In this document: positions 46,541 through 57,317 of the stretch, one piece after another
Numbering within the stretch: the stretch's first letter is position 1
Layout: the number at the start of each line of letters is the position of its first letter
DNA from: Sinotaia quadrata
Taxonomy: Eukaryota; Mollusca; Gastropoda; Architaenioglossa; Viviparidae
DNA: 64,000 nucleotides
Direction of reading: 5' to 3'
Assembly: GCA_028829895.1 (NCBI GenBank)
Contig: CM054181.1
Span: 111,325,360-111,389,359, forward strand
Program-made: the position numbers and the translations under genes
Notes under the pieces: generated by a model
What the model was told of the DNA's origin: nothing
Databases searched by the model: none
What the model saw: the letters and a program-made list of their open reading frames with translations, nothing else

Positions 46541-47084
46541 ATCACTAGACTGTGTAGCAGTTCTGTTTGGAATGCTCCGTTCATCCGCCATGGAGCTGTC
46601 CTTGACACACTGTAGCTCATGCAACTAGAATCAGAGGCGATTATGTCTGTAATACTTCCTACAGTTGAGATGAGATTTGTAGCAGTTACAAATGAAACAA
46701 AATTACAATCCTGAGGCCTATTACAATTGTGTTACTAATATTGCATGCGCCTGAGATGAGATTGATAGCACTTATGTACAAGACTTGTATATCTAGGATT
46801 CTTAAAGCTGTGCCAATTATACAATTATTAACTAGACCCGTTGTTCGAAAACAAAGTATTGCCAGCAGGAGATCTACAAACAAACAAGCAAACAAATATT
46901 TCTTTCAAAAATTAAGAAAACAATAATAGAGAGACATAACTGGATGCTTTTTCTGCGTTTTTGCATCCGATCAATTTTTGTCGTTGTACATTTTAATAAT
47001 GTATCAGCTCCTTTTATTATTTATTGTCTGTGAATAAGTCCCCAAATGACACGCACATATACAACACGAACATTGCGTATATTG
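46541..47084. other. Unassigned intergenic DNA
   Basis: Frames at 46686-46926 on both strands are unrecognised. Confidence 0.4.
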
Positions 47085-47470
47085 TGCTGTTATCAAACTG
47101 AAGTATTATCACTCACATTCTGTGCTGTTATCAATACTGAAGTATCATCACTCACATTCTGTGCTGCTATCATACTGAAGTATCATCACTCACATTCTGT
47201 GCTGTTATCAAACTGAAGTATCATCACTTACATTCTGTGCTGTTATCAAACTGAAGTAGCATCACTTACATTCTGTGCTGTTATCAAACTGAAGTATCAT
47301 CACTCACATTCTGTGCTGTTATCAAAGTGAAGTATCATCACTCACATTCTGTGCTGTTATCAAACTGAAGTATCATCACTCACATTCTGTGCTGTTATCA
47401 AACTGAAGTATCATCACTCACATTCTGTGCTGTTATCAAACTGAAGTTTTATCACTCACATTCACATTCA
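47085..47470 (+). repeat. 38-bp minisatellite, ten copies
   Basis: Unit ACATTCTGTGCTGTTATCAA plus ACTGAAGTATCATCACTC, very homogeneous. Confidence 0.95.
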
Positions 47471-49884
47471 CACTCAGACATATCAAGTCCTGAAATATCA
47501 TGCATGGTCATATAGTCTTATGTATTGATATACATGCTACTTGTAGACTGATGGATAAATATCGTTTTAGAATGATATGTGCAGTAAACATGTTAACTCG
47601 GATATGCTTCAGCTTTAAATATTTTCGACTTATGAACTTAAAGTGTAAATCTGGGCCCATTTATTGCTGAACTATTTCTTTCTAAGGGTGGAAATTCAAG
47701 CAGACTTGAAATTCATACCAGAAATGTATTTCCTGTTGACAGGTCTTGGTGACTGTAATTAATGGCATTATGAAAAGAATATCATTTTTATAAGGCTTAG
47801 TTATTTTTAGCATATGTCATAACCAGTGTCGGATTGATATACTGCTAAACACGAAGCTGAGAGATAAGGGTTCACAGATATATATTTATTTCCTTACTTT
47901 TAATTTAAATAAATAAATTTGATATCTCAAACTTAAATATACTTTGTTTAAATTGTTCACTTGTTCTCTGTCAAAGTCTATGTATAATAAGCAACGAATA
48001 TGAAAACTATTAAAGCTGTCAGCATAGCTGTTTGGAACAATCTCTAAATTTCTCTACGTCTATCAAACTGAACTATAAAATGTCCTTAATGGTTAACTAA
48101 GTCTAAATATTGTTTCATTTGATCTAGTTGAGTGCATTAAAACATAAATAGACCAGTTCAGCTACTTACGATCTATGCAAGCAATTTTTGTTTACTTTAG
48201 CAAATTAAATTTATATCTAATACAAGCTTGCACTGTCTGAGCGAATATTCTTGCCATGTCTGCTGATTTTCACAGTTAGCATTTCTCTTCATTCTTTTTT
48301 CTTCTTTCCTTTCTGAAATACAGTGGAAGGCCGAGCAACCAATGAAAACAGTTTACAAACGTTTTATAAAATCTTTACGGACTTCCGTCGTTCCATGTAT
48401 CCATGGGTAATCTTCGCAGCCCCCTGTATGGTACAAAATCCTGATTGTGCCCCGGTTTTAAGGAGTTGCGAACCTATCTAATTTTAGAACTCTGCTTGAA
48501 CGCTGTGGTCCATTTCGGTTGTTTTGATTTTGAGAAGAAGCAAAAAAAAAGCCCCTCAAAATCGGATATTTGCTTAATGTCACGTCGTTTGTATACATTT
48601 TAGAAAATGGACTTACTACTGAAATGAGACCTTAAATAATGGACTGAGCTCTGTCTCACTCACTCACAAACACGTACGCGTGCTTACATACACATACATA
48701 AGCATTTGCATACATTTATACACTTTTAAACGTGTAATCAATTTCAAATAATGCTCATCTTTGGCCACATATTTTATTATGCTACGTACAGTGACTCAGA
48801 GATCATCACTGATATGTCAGTGCCTAAGGCAAATCGTCTAGCAGCCTGACACCGGTCTCCTAAAATATCAAAGAAATAATTGCCAGGTAGCGTTACAGGT
48901 GTTCATTGTTTGGTTTTCATTATTGCTCCGCTACCCAGAAAATTAAAAAATAATAGCGGATATGGAAGGCTTCCATTAAGTTATCAGTTACATCTATCAG
49001 GTTTGAGATTCTTTCAATTTTGGGGTGGGAGGGAGGGTCTCTTACAGCTGCTGTTGGCGCTCATTGACTTGCAAACGAAATGGGTCGGTGGGTTAGAAGG
49101 ATGTTTCAAAAAGATTGATATTGCGTACTCACTTTGTCTTATTGACAAAGCCGGCAAGATGTTTGTTTCATTGTGCATGTCATTTTGCATGTGGCCAAGC
49201 GCGTGGGCTTCTGAAACTAATGACCTTGCAAGTGAGTGCATTTGTAAATGTAAAACACAGCACTGATATCATCGAGGTAAGCTGTAAGATCATTAAGTTA
49301 TTTTTTTTAAACCAGTGTTAAATTTCATTTCTTTATAATAATCATAGTTTTCAGAGGCCCTAACGTTTCTTAAGTTCAGATTCTGCCTTGTAATTCTTTA
49401 TTCACCATTACACCCCACAAATCTGACCAGTTATTGCAGCCTATTAAACACATTTCTAAGTTGTATTGAACATTTTGCAGACATTAACAGTGATAAACGT
49501 TATTTTATATTCTATAACATTATAGTTACCACTGTGTCCTTCACTCTCTGTTTAATATTAACTGTATGCCGTTTGGCAAATCTATTTGGTTTTCTATGCA
49601 TTAGCAGTGTCTTATTTTGTCACGTGATGCTTGCGTCTTGATGTTCCATGTCAAGTTACGATCACAATTTTCAGCAACAGGCTTTGACGTCATCAGCGTT
49701 GGTCTCAGAGTTCATCAGTGTAGAGGCCTTTATTGTTGCAACTATTTCGATTGGATTAAAAAAAACAGATTACTCCATTGGCAGACCTATTGAGGAGGTG
49801 GAATTAAAAATTTGCTCAGTGTTTAATGAGCTTCTAATGTGCCCACTACTTTACATTGTCTTGTTAATCTCGTGTTAGAACACG
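47471..49884. other. Unassigned intergenic DNA
   Basis: The 128-codon + strand frame at 48880-49266 crosses a G-rich run, overlaps a 75-codon - strand frame and matches no family. No array, tRNA or retroelement motif found in the rest. Confidence 0.4.
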
Positions 49885-50228
49885 GGCAAGTTGCATGGCA
49901 CGAATGTGGCGTTACTGCATGGGCAAATTGGATGACACAAACCTGGGGTTAGTGCATGGGCAAATTGGATGACACAAATCTGGGATTAGTACATGGGCAA
50001 ATTGGATGCACAAATCTGAGTTGGTACATGGGCAAATTGGATGCACAAATCTGAAGTTGGTACATGGGCAAATTGGGTGACACAAATCTGGGTTTAGTAC
50101 ATGGGCAAAAAATTGGATGACACAAATCCGGAGTTAGTACATGAGCAGATTGCATGACACAAATCTGGGATTAGTACATGGGCAAATTGGATGGCACAAA
50201 TCTGGCGGTAGTACCTGGACAAGTTGGA
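49885..50228 (+). repeat. 37-bp minisatellite, about nine copies
   Basis: Unit GGGCAAATTGGATGACACAA plus ATCTGGGATTAGTACAT, with small deletions in some copies. Cys/Pro-rich - strand frames arise from it. Confidence 0.93.
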
Positions 50229-50586
50229 TGGCACAGCACCGGTCATGCAGAGTGTACCCGCCTTGTAAACATTGACGTTCACATAATTTCGAGCTTTTGG
50301 CATTTAAATGTGAGACCCACAGGACTACCAGCCAATGTTGCAAAGCCCTCGGCAAGTAAGTAAAGGAAAATGTGAGTTGTCTGCACTCCAGAATGTAATA
50401 CCGCAGTTGCGAGTGCAAAGGAAATATTTCTTCATTCCCTCCAACCCACCTTACTCCACCAGTGTCCCATGGTCTTAATCAATATGAACGCGTCCGTTGG
50501 CAATATTTTGACTGGGCCGATTGGTTTGGAATTTGATCACATGAGAGAACTTGTTTGTTTTGAGAGAGTGAAGTGTAAACAGAGGA
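50229..50586. other. Left flank of the retrotransposon
   Basis: Unassigned DNA leading to the insertion site. The empty site would read GAGGACAGAC|AAGGCCC. Confidence 0.6.
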
Positions 50587-50591
50587 CAGAC
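50587..50591. repeat. Target site duplication, left copy (CAGAC)
   Basis: CAGAC directly precedes the left LTR; the same five bases follow the right LTR at 58867-58871. Five bp is the usual staggered cut of gypsy-type integrases. Confidence 0.95.
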
Positions 50592-50809
50592 TGTCACAAG
50601 TCTGATAAAAATGCCCGACCTGATGACCCACTTAGCCTTGTTTACTTCAAATTCAAATATTTGAAACCCTTGACTCCTTTGTTCAAAGCTTCCTTTTCGA
50701 AATGCTTCTAGAACAGGTCAAGATGTTATGTAACTTTAGGACCATTGTCCGGTTCTCGAACCAACCACATGCTTCGCGAAACAGTCACGTGATACGCAAC
50801 ATGCTCTTC

Positions 50810-50816
50810 TATATAT
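50810..50816 (+). promoter_or_regulatory. LTR TATA box
   Basis: TATATAT about 220 bp into the LTR, 25-40 bp before a CCGCTCCGTCACTGG segment where transcription would be expected to start. This would place the U3/R border near 50840. Confidence 0.6.
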
Positions 50817-51629
50817 GTGCCTACACGCCTCCGCTCCGTCACTGGGAGAAACACATTAGCTAGGTCCATTTCAGCTAACTCCGGTCACGAGGGGCAAGCC
50901 GACAAGCCGTTGAGAATCAAGATACCATTTCGACTTCTCATAAAGAGGTATCATTTTATTTAATAGTATTTTGCCTATGTTGTTTAAGTATGTATTTATG
51001 CTATGTATTATGTTATTTCCATAACACTTGAGCATGGTCCAGAGAAATGGCTGAGAGAAAACCTATAAGTTACGAAATATAAATTGATTGTAACTCCTTT
51101 TCCATTTTGTACTTTAATTTATATTGTTTCAATTCATTAAGAGTCAGAATGCCTGTACTCGATATGAATTCTTCATGTAATTCAATTATTGCGTGTAATT
51201 TTAATTGTAAATTGTGAAGCGCTTTGTTAGTTTGGATTACCCCTTTTGTATGAACATTAATTTAACGTTGTATCTATTTTATTGTTTCATACGTCACGCT
51301 GTTAAATGAAAACATGCGTGAGACGATTGCATTTTTCCTAAATCTAATTGTAAAACGACACGAGGTCGAAACTCTTACTCAGCGCATTTTATCTGGGACA
51401 TGCTTTAGTAGGAAGTGTTCAATCGAAAGTATATTAGAGCCATTATTCCTCAGATCGGTTCCTATTGTCCATGCCTTACCTCGTCTTGCTTTGGTTCTGC
51501 TGGTGAACTCTACATTGAGGGTCCATGTCGTTAAAGTTCAAGTTCCCTAGCTACATGAAAAAAGAGCGTCTTTCCTCAGGCACCACGTGCTTCGCTAGAG
51601 CGGGACTGTGAAATTAGACTGACTGACCT

Positions 51630-51635
51630 AATAAA
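51630..51635 (+). terminator. Candidate LTR polyadenylation signal
   Basis: AATAAA at 51630 (58356 in the 3' LTR, where it would act). A second AATAAA lies at 52119-52124, close to the LTR end. Confidence 0.5.
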
Positions 51636-52142
51636 GAGACCAGGCTGATACAAGCAATCCAGCTAAGTGTAATCACAGGATACAAATGTTAAAAGAAACA
51701 ATTGTGGGCAATTTTGTGACAAGGATCGAACACATGCGCGTAGAGATAGAGCAGTAGATTATTCGCGTCGTCTTTGATTATTGTTAATTTGTTAAACTGT
51801 ATTAAATCTTATTTTTCTTGTTAATACCTCTTAGTAGTTGATTTCTATGCACAATAGACCAATTAGATTAATTCTTAGATTTGAATGGGGGCGGATGAGC
51901 AGAAAGATTGATAACGAGTGCATATTAATTTAGAGGGATTTAACTGTTTTCAAATCTAGCTAAAAGTTCGCAGTTTATTAGTTTGTAAATTTGTCGTCTG
52001 AACTACGAGACACACTTTTAATTAGTCAAATAATAAATTGAGCATCCAGTCTGCATAGAATATGAGAGAAAGAATTAATTATATTTAAAGTCTTTAATTA
52101 TTCTAAGCAGGGTCTTTAAATAAATACTGGGAACGTAACAAG

Positions 52143-52160
52143 TGGGGGCTCGTCCGGGAT
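52143..52160 (+). other. Primer binding site for tRNA-Pro
   Basis: TGGGGGCTCGTCCGGGAT, two bases after the LTR, is complementary over 18 nt to the CCA-bearing 3' end of animal tRNA-Pro. The same 18-mer serves as primer site in murine leukaemia virus. Confidence 0.92.
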
Positions 52161-52759
52161 TGATATGTATTAAATTGTAACATTTTTTATACATAGGGCG
52201 TATCATAAACCTAGAAACGAACGAACGAACAAAGAATTGCCAATTGTTCTTTTGATTTTTGTATTACTGATTTTCTTTGCTTTTGTTGTGACATGTGCAT
52301 GTATTCTTTTGCAGAGTAATGTACAATTTTTAATTAGTGTAGTATGTTTAAGCGTAGTTAAACTTTGCATTGATTAAGTTAAATGATTTATTTAGTATTG
52401 TGTTACTGGATACTTCATTGTGAGAAGTCGAACGTGTTATACCGCCAGCTAGGAGAGTTATCGGTAGTAACAGACTTCGGACTATTATATTTAGAGTGCT
52501 AGATATAATGTGTAATGTTGTATGGTAGGAGCCGTGACATTACGAAAGTCTTGGAACAGCGGACACTGTGACAAGCAGGTGAAACGTGTAAGAGTTAACG
52601 CGTAATTTATTTCGGAAGGTGTTCTGAGTAAATTAAATAATTTTTGTAAGGTTGTAGCCTAAAAGTTATTTTCGGGATAAGCGGAGTTATCGCCGACGGT
52701 TAAAAACACACAATTCACGAGAGACATTCTTATTGTAGCCAGCGCGCTAAGACAGTAAA
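52161..52759 (+). other. Retrotransposon leader
   Basis: 599 bp between primer site and ATG. It contains several short upstream ATGs (the first at 52164) and a CGAACGAACGAAC run near 52215. RNA packaging and dimer signals would be expected here but cannot be recognised by eye. Confidence 0.6.
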
Positions 52760-55700
52760 ATGGATCGCAAACAGGTTCTCGAAGACCTGAAAGAAACCGG
52801 TATCGTGTTAGGATATCAGGGTGAGGAACTGACTAGCTACATTAAAACTGAGCTAGAGAAAGCGGAAAAAGAGAGACAAGAGATAGAAAGGGAAGAACGG
52901 GTAGCTGCTCGTGAAGCTAAGAAGTTAGAGGCTGAAAGACTAGCCGAAACCGAGGCTAAACGCATCGCAGCGGACACAGAAGCAAAACGCATCGCAGCAG
53001 ACGCGGACACAGAAGCCAAACGCATCGCCGCAAACGCGGAAATAAAACGGTTAGAATGGGAAGTAAAGAAACTAGAAGTTACCAATCCAAACCGTGACCG
53101 CAGAAGCAGTGGTGATTCGCGTTCTAGCGATGGAAATAATCACAGTAGAATTGAAAACATCATTCCAAAGATAAATATGGTCCCATTTGATGAGAACAAA
53201 GATCAAATAGACGCGTATTTAAAAACGTTTGAAAAGTTAGCCAGAGCAACAAGCATTCCAGCGGAACATTGGGCGATAAATTTATCGGGGTTACTACAGG
53301 GTACTGCGAAAAACGAATTCAATAAACTTAGCGATTCTGAGTCAGATAATTACGACACAGTCAAGGCCGCATTATTGAAACGTTACAAACTCACAGCAGA
53401 TACATACCGCCGTAAATTTAAACAGGCCACGAAAGCCAGTTCAGAGACGCACGCACAGTACATACGCCGCGTCACGGACTTGTTCCAAAGATGGATAGAT
53501 CTAGCTGAAACTCCACAGACATACGCAGGTCTTAGGGATGAAATGGTAAAGGACCACATTCTCGGGTCATACAAATCAGATCTACTGATTCACTTAGCAA
53601 TAAGGGAAAAATCTACGCTAGAGGAGATAGGCAACGCCGCCGATCGCTTTGATGACGCACATTCTCAATTCTCGAACGCACACGCGAACAACAAGTCTCG
53701 ACCGAACGAACCGCAGACTCGAAAGGATAAGAAAAATGACGGGAAGGCACCTAGTGAACGCGATGATAAATCATCCAAACCCGACACTAAAAACAAGTCT
53801 GACAAACAGAAGGATAAAAAGAACCTTGCTTGTTACACTTGCGGTGATAGTGGCCATTTTTCGCGAACATGTCCTGACAAGAAAACAGCTAAAGTTTATG
53901 CAGTAGAAAGTCATACACCTAAAACAGAAAAGTCGAATCGAACACCAGTACAGGCAAACGGTCACGACACAATCGCTTTGCTTGATACAGGGTGTGAGCT
54001 GGACGCTATAGTAAATGCATCATTAGTTAACCGTACCGACTACACAGGGGAGACAATCTCTGTCACCTTTGCGAACGGCGAACAAGACATTTTACGAGTA
54101 GCTGAAATCTCGATTGTTTCAGACTTTGTAGAAGGAACAGTCAAAGCGGCAGTTATGGAAAACTCACCGCATGACGTGATCCTTGGTTGCAAGTATGTTT
54201 TGCCGTGCAAAAAACAAACTTCCACCGAACCACCACTGGTTAACGCTGTAACCAGAGCAGCGAGTAGTAAAGACAAATCTGTGACTGCACCGATGTCTGC
54301 CGCACCAGCCGTAGATGAAGCAACAGTTAGCGAGATTAAATTATTACAAGCTGAAGACGAAACACTAGACAAGTTACGCAAGCAGGCTGTACCTGTTAGT
54401 GACGTCAACACTGACGATTCGAATAAGAAAGCGTGCATTATTCTGAAAAAGGGTTTATTGTACCGCTATTCGAAAGTGGGAGACGAATTTCGGAAACAAT
54501 TAGTCGTTCCACAAACCAAACGAAATGACGTATTACGATTAGGTCATGAGAGTCTTTTTGGTGCACACATGGGTGTACAAAAAACAACTAGTCGTATTAC
54601 AAGTGAGTTTTATTGGCCGGACATCACTGCCGATATCCGTAGATTCGTGTTAAGTTGCGACACATGCCAGAGAACACAGTCAAAAAATTCAATCAGACCC
54701 GCACCGTTAGGAGAGCCTGAACTGATCAGTGAACCCTACAAGCGCGTAGCATTGGATTTGATTGGGCCTATAATACCCACATCAACGAGAGGTAATCGAT
54801 ACGTGCTGACCACTATTGATTACGCAACAAGATTCGCCGACGCAGTACCATTGAAAAATATTGATACTGAAACTGTCGCCGAAGCCCTTTTCGGATTATG
54901 GAGTCGTGTTGGAATACCCTCCGAAATTTTGACAGATCAGGGGAGTCAATTCGTAGGCAACGTAATGAAGGAAGTAAATCGCTTACTTTCCATCAAACAT
55001 CTTACTTGCACACCCTACCACCCCCAGGCAAATGGTCTGATCGAAAAATACAACGGGACATTAAAAACAGCACTTAAAAAGCTCGCCACAGATAAACCGA
55101 AAGACTGGGACAGATACATCCCTGCCCTACTATTTGCATATAGGGAAGTGCCACAATCTTCCACTGGATTTTCACCATTCGAGCTACTTTACGGACGTAC
55201 TGTACGCGGACCGATGATGATTTTGAAGGCACTTTGGACTGATGAAAAGACAGATGACGAAGTTAAAACAACTTACACATACGTCACTGACTTAAGAAAC
55301 CGTCTTGAAACTATAGGCAAGATAGCACGGGAAAACCTGACGATAGCTCAGTCTAGACAGGCAGAATATTACAATAAGCACACCAAACCTAGAGAATTTG
55401 AAGTTAACGACAAAGTGTTACTGTTGCTTCCTGAAGCACATAACAAACTTCAGACGAAATGGAAGGGGCCCTTTGTAGTTACCGCCAAGCTAGGGGGACT
55501 GAACTATAAGGTACAGACAGGAAAGAGAGAGAAAATCTTTCATGTTAACCTACTCAAAAAGTACATAAGCCGTGAGGATCAAACCACTCAAGCTGATTTT
55601 GTCGTAGCGACGATAGTTACAGAAGACGAGGGGGAGACTGATTGCGTCACCGGTACTTTACCAAACTGTCCTTTACAGACAGAGGAGACTGTTAAAGACG

Positions 55701-57094
55701 TTAAGGTGAATGACGCCTTGACGGAAGGACAGAAGAAAGAAGTGAATAAATTGCTCAATGAGTTCTCATCTACTCTGACAGACAAACCAGGGTTGACAGA
55801 CTTAATAGAATTTTCACTGAAGCTGACTGACAACAAACCGATACGTTTGAAGCCGTATCCGTTGCCACACGCTAAGATAGATGACGTTAGACGTGAGATT
55901 AAGACTATGCTAGATCTAGGGGTCATAGAGAAGACTGACAGTGCCTACGGATCACCCATCGTGTTGATTAAAAAACGTGATAACTCGTTCCGTTTTTGCG
56001 TAGACTATCGCAAACTCAATCAAGTGACAGAGTTTTGTGCCGAACCTCTTCCTGATCCGGATCTCATCTTCACTAAGCTAGCTAACGCTCATTACTATAC
56101 CAAAATAGATTTGTCACGCGGTTTTTGGCAAATCAAGGTCAAGGACACTGATCGACACATACTAGCTTTCACTACACCAGTAGGAAACTACACATGGAAA
56201 GTTATGCCTTTCGGAGTTTCAAACGCTCCAAGCATTTTTTCTAAAATGATGCGGTCATTGTTAGAACCACTGTACGGACGTGGAGTTGAGAACTTCATGG
56301 ATGATTTAATTCTAGGCACCCAGACATGGGAGGAGCACTTGACACTCTTACGAGACGTGCTAGCCAGATTAAAGCAAGCCAACCTCACTGCCCGCCCTAC
56401 GAAGTGTGAAATAGCACAATTCTCCTTAGACTTCTTGGGACACAAGTTGAGTCATGGAACTATGTCGCCAAGTGAAGCTAAGATAGCACAACTTAAGGAC
56501 ACTTCACAACCGCTAACAAAAACACAAGTTAGAAGTTTTCTTGGTCTTGCTAATTACTACAGAAAATTCGTACCTGATTTTAGTGCCATTGCATGTCCTC
56601 TGACTGACTTGACACGTAAGAATATGCCTACAAAAGTAGTGTGGACTGATGCATGCCAAAACGCTTTTGACACACTGAAATCTAGACTGACTTCAGATTT
56701 AGTTGTTAAACTGCCAGATTTGACAAAACCATTCTTGTTAAGGACTGATGCTAGCAACACGGGATTAGGAGCAGTGTTATTACAAGAACACAATGACACC
56801 AAACACCCAGTTGCATACGCAAGCCGTAAACTCACAACTACTGAACAGAAATATTCCACCAGTGAAAAGGAATGTCTTGCAATAGTTTGGGCTATAAAAA
56901 AGTTCGAAAACTATTTGTACGGAAAAACCTTTGTCATTGAGTGCGACCACCAGCCGTTGGCCTTTCTCGGGCAAGCGCAATTTACAAACAGCCGTTTAAT
57001 GCGTTGGTCTCTGTTTCTGACACAGTATGACGCAAATATTCATTACATCAAAGGTTCTTTGAATGTTGGCGCAGATTACATGAGTCGTGCTTGA
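52760..57094 (+). CDS. gag-pol: Gag-Pol polyprotein, order PR-IN-RT-RH
   Basis: A 1444-residue polyprotein that would package, reverse-transcribe and integrate the element. ATG 52760 (AAAATGG context) is the first in the frame. Domains: charged N-terminal helix (~30-107) with three TEAKRIAA(D/N) repeats (64-93), probably coiled coil; capsid-like gag (~135-305); CCHC zinc knuckle C358/C361/H366/C371; aspartic protease with D409-T-G and ILG at 474-476; HHCC integrase zinc domain H596/H603/C633/C636; integrase core D666, D726, E762 (DD35E); GPF of a GPY/F module at 903-905; RT with D1117 and FMDD (D1181, D1182); RNase H with D1330, E1371 region and D1396. It ends shortly after RNase H, and nothing like integrase follows RT. 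Gag and pol are one frame with no frameshift or internal stop, so protein ratios must be set in some other way. No missing catalytic residue seen. Confidence 0.97.
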   Translation: MDRKQVLEDLKETGIVLGYQGEELTSYIKTELEKAEKERQEIEREERVAAREAKKLEAERLAETEAKRIAADTEAKRIAADADTEAKRIAANAEIKRLEWEVKKLEVTNPNRDRRSSGDSRSSDGNNHSRIENIIPKINMVPFDENKDQIDAYLKTFEKLARATSIPAEHWAINLSGLLQGTAKNEFNKLSDSESDNYDTVKAALLKRYKLTADTYRRKFKQATKASSETHAQYIRRVTDLFQRWIDLAETPQTYAGLRDEMVKDHILGSYKSDLLIHLAIREKSTLEEIGNAADRFDDAHSQFSNAHANNKSRPNEPQTRKDKKNDGKAPSERDDKSSKPDTKNKSDKQKDKKNLACYTCGDSGHFSRTCPDKKTAKVYAVESHTPKTEKSNRTPVQANGHDTIALLDTGCELDAIVNASLVNRTDYTGETISVTFANGEQDILRVAEISIVSDFVEGTVKAAVMENSPHDVILGCKYVLPCKKQTSTEPPLVNAVTRAASSKDKSVTAPMSAAPAVDEATVSEIKLLQAEDETLDKLRKQAVPVSDVNTDDSNKKACIILKKGLLYRYSKVGDEFRKQLVVPQTKRNDVLRLGHESLFGAHMGVQKTTSRITSEFYWPDITADIRRFVLSCDTCQRTQSKNSIRPAPLGEPELISEPYKRVALDLIGPIIPTSTRGNRYVLTTIDYATRFADAVPLKNIDTETVAEALFGLWSRVGIPSEILTDQGSQFVGNVMKEVNRLLSIKHLTCTPYHPQANGLIEKYNGTLKTALKKLATDKPKDWDRYIPALLFAYREVPQSSTGFSPFELLYGRTVRGPMMILKALWTDEKTDDEVKTTYTYVTDLRNRLETIGKIARENLTIAQSRQAEYYNKHTKPREFEVNDKVLLLLPEAHNKLQTKWKGPFVVTAKLGGLNYKVQTGKREKIFHVNLLKKYISREDQTTQADFVVATIVTEDEGETDCVTGTLPNCPLQTEETVKDVKVNDALTEGQKKEVNKLLNEFSSTLTDKPGLTDLIEFSLKLTDNKPIRLKPYPLPHAKIDDVRREIKTMLDLGVIEKTDSAYGSPIVLIKKRDNSFRFCVDYRKLNQVTEFCAEPLPDPDLIFTKLANAHYYTKIDLSRGFWQIKVKDTDRHILAFTTPVGNYTWKVMPFGVSNAPSIFSKMMRSLLEPLYGRGVENFMDDLILGTQTWEEHLTLLRDVLARLKQANLTARPTKCEIAQFSLDFLGHKLSHGTMSPSEAKIAQLKDTSQPLTKTQVRSFLGLANYYRKFVPDFSAIACPLTDLTRKNMPTKVVWTDACQNAFDTLKSRLTSDLVVKLPDLTKPFLLRTDASNTGLGAVLLQEHNDTKHPVAYASRKLTTTEQKYSTSEKECLAIVWAIKKFENYLYGKTFVIECDHQPLAFLGQAQFTNSRLMRWSLFLTQYDANIHYIKGSLNVGADYMSRA

Positions 57095-57304
57095 TGCCAT
57101 CAAGTGCCGAAACCGATAGAATGTCGTTTAACCAATTAACTGAACCCTACGGATTCCTTCCTGTAAATATGAAATATAGTTGCACACTTTATTTCTAGGA
57201 ATGTCGAAATTTTTTTTGTGTAAAATTTTCTTCATTGTGGACTTCTACATTTTATCATACATAATTTGTAGGAGGCATTTTATCTTTGGCAAGATAAACG
57301 CCTC
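57095..57304 (+). other. 3' untranslated spacer, no env
   Basis: 210 bp between the pol stop and the polypurine tract. The only frame here (from 57180) runs into the LTR and is not a gene. Confidence 0.8.
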
Positions 57305-57317
57305 AAAAGCAAGGGGG
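57305..57317 (+). other. Polypurine tract
   Basis: AAAAGCAAGGGGG immediately before the right LTR, the expected primer for plus-strand DNA synthesis; one C interrupts it. Confidence 0.9.

Larger units (their letters stand above)
50592..52140 (+). repeat. 5' LTR (1549 bp)
   Basis: Starts TGTCACAAGTC and ends GGGAACGTAACA (TG...CA ends). Same length as the 3' LTR, and no mismatch was found on reading. Contains a TATA box near 50810 and an AATAAA at 51630. A 78-codon frame (51314-51550) occurs in both LTRs by identity and is not evidence for a gene. Confidence 0.97.

Noticed and set aside
48880..49266. 128-codon + strand frame
   Set aside because: No recognisable domain, overlaps an antisense frame, crosses a G-rich run; length is compatible with chance.
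50469..50711. 80-codon frame before the retrotransposon
   Set aside because: It crosses the insertion border and continues into the LTR; a chance fusion.
51314..51550. 78-codon frame present identically at 58040-58276
   Set aside because: Identity comes from the LTR duplication; the frame is short and lies in LTR sequence without a known LTR-encoded protein.
52937..53085. - strand frame inside the gag region (52837-53085) and other antisense frames in gag-pol
   Set aside because: Shadows of the confirmed + strand polyprotein.
57095..57317. Envelope gene after pol
   Set aside because: Only about 220 bp before the LTR and no open frame, so the element has no env.
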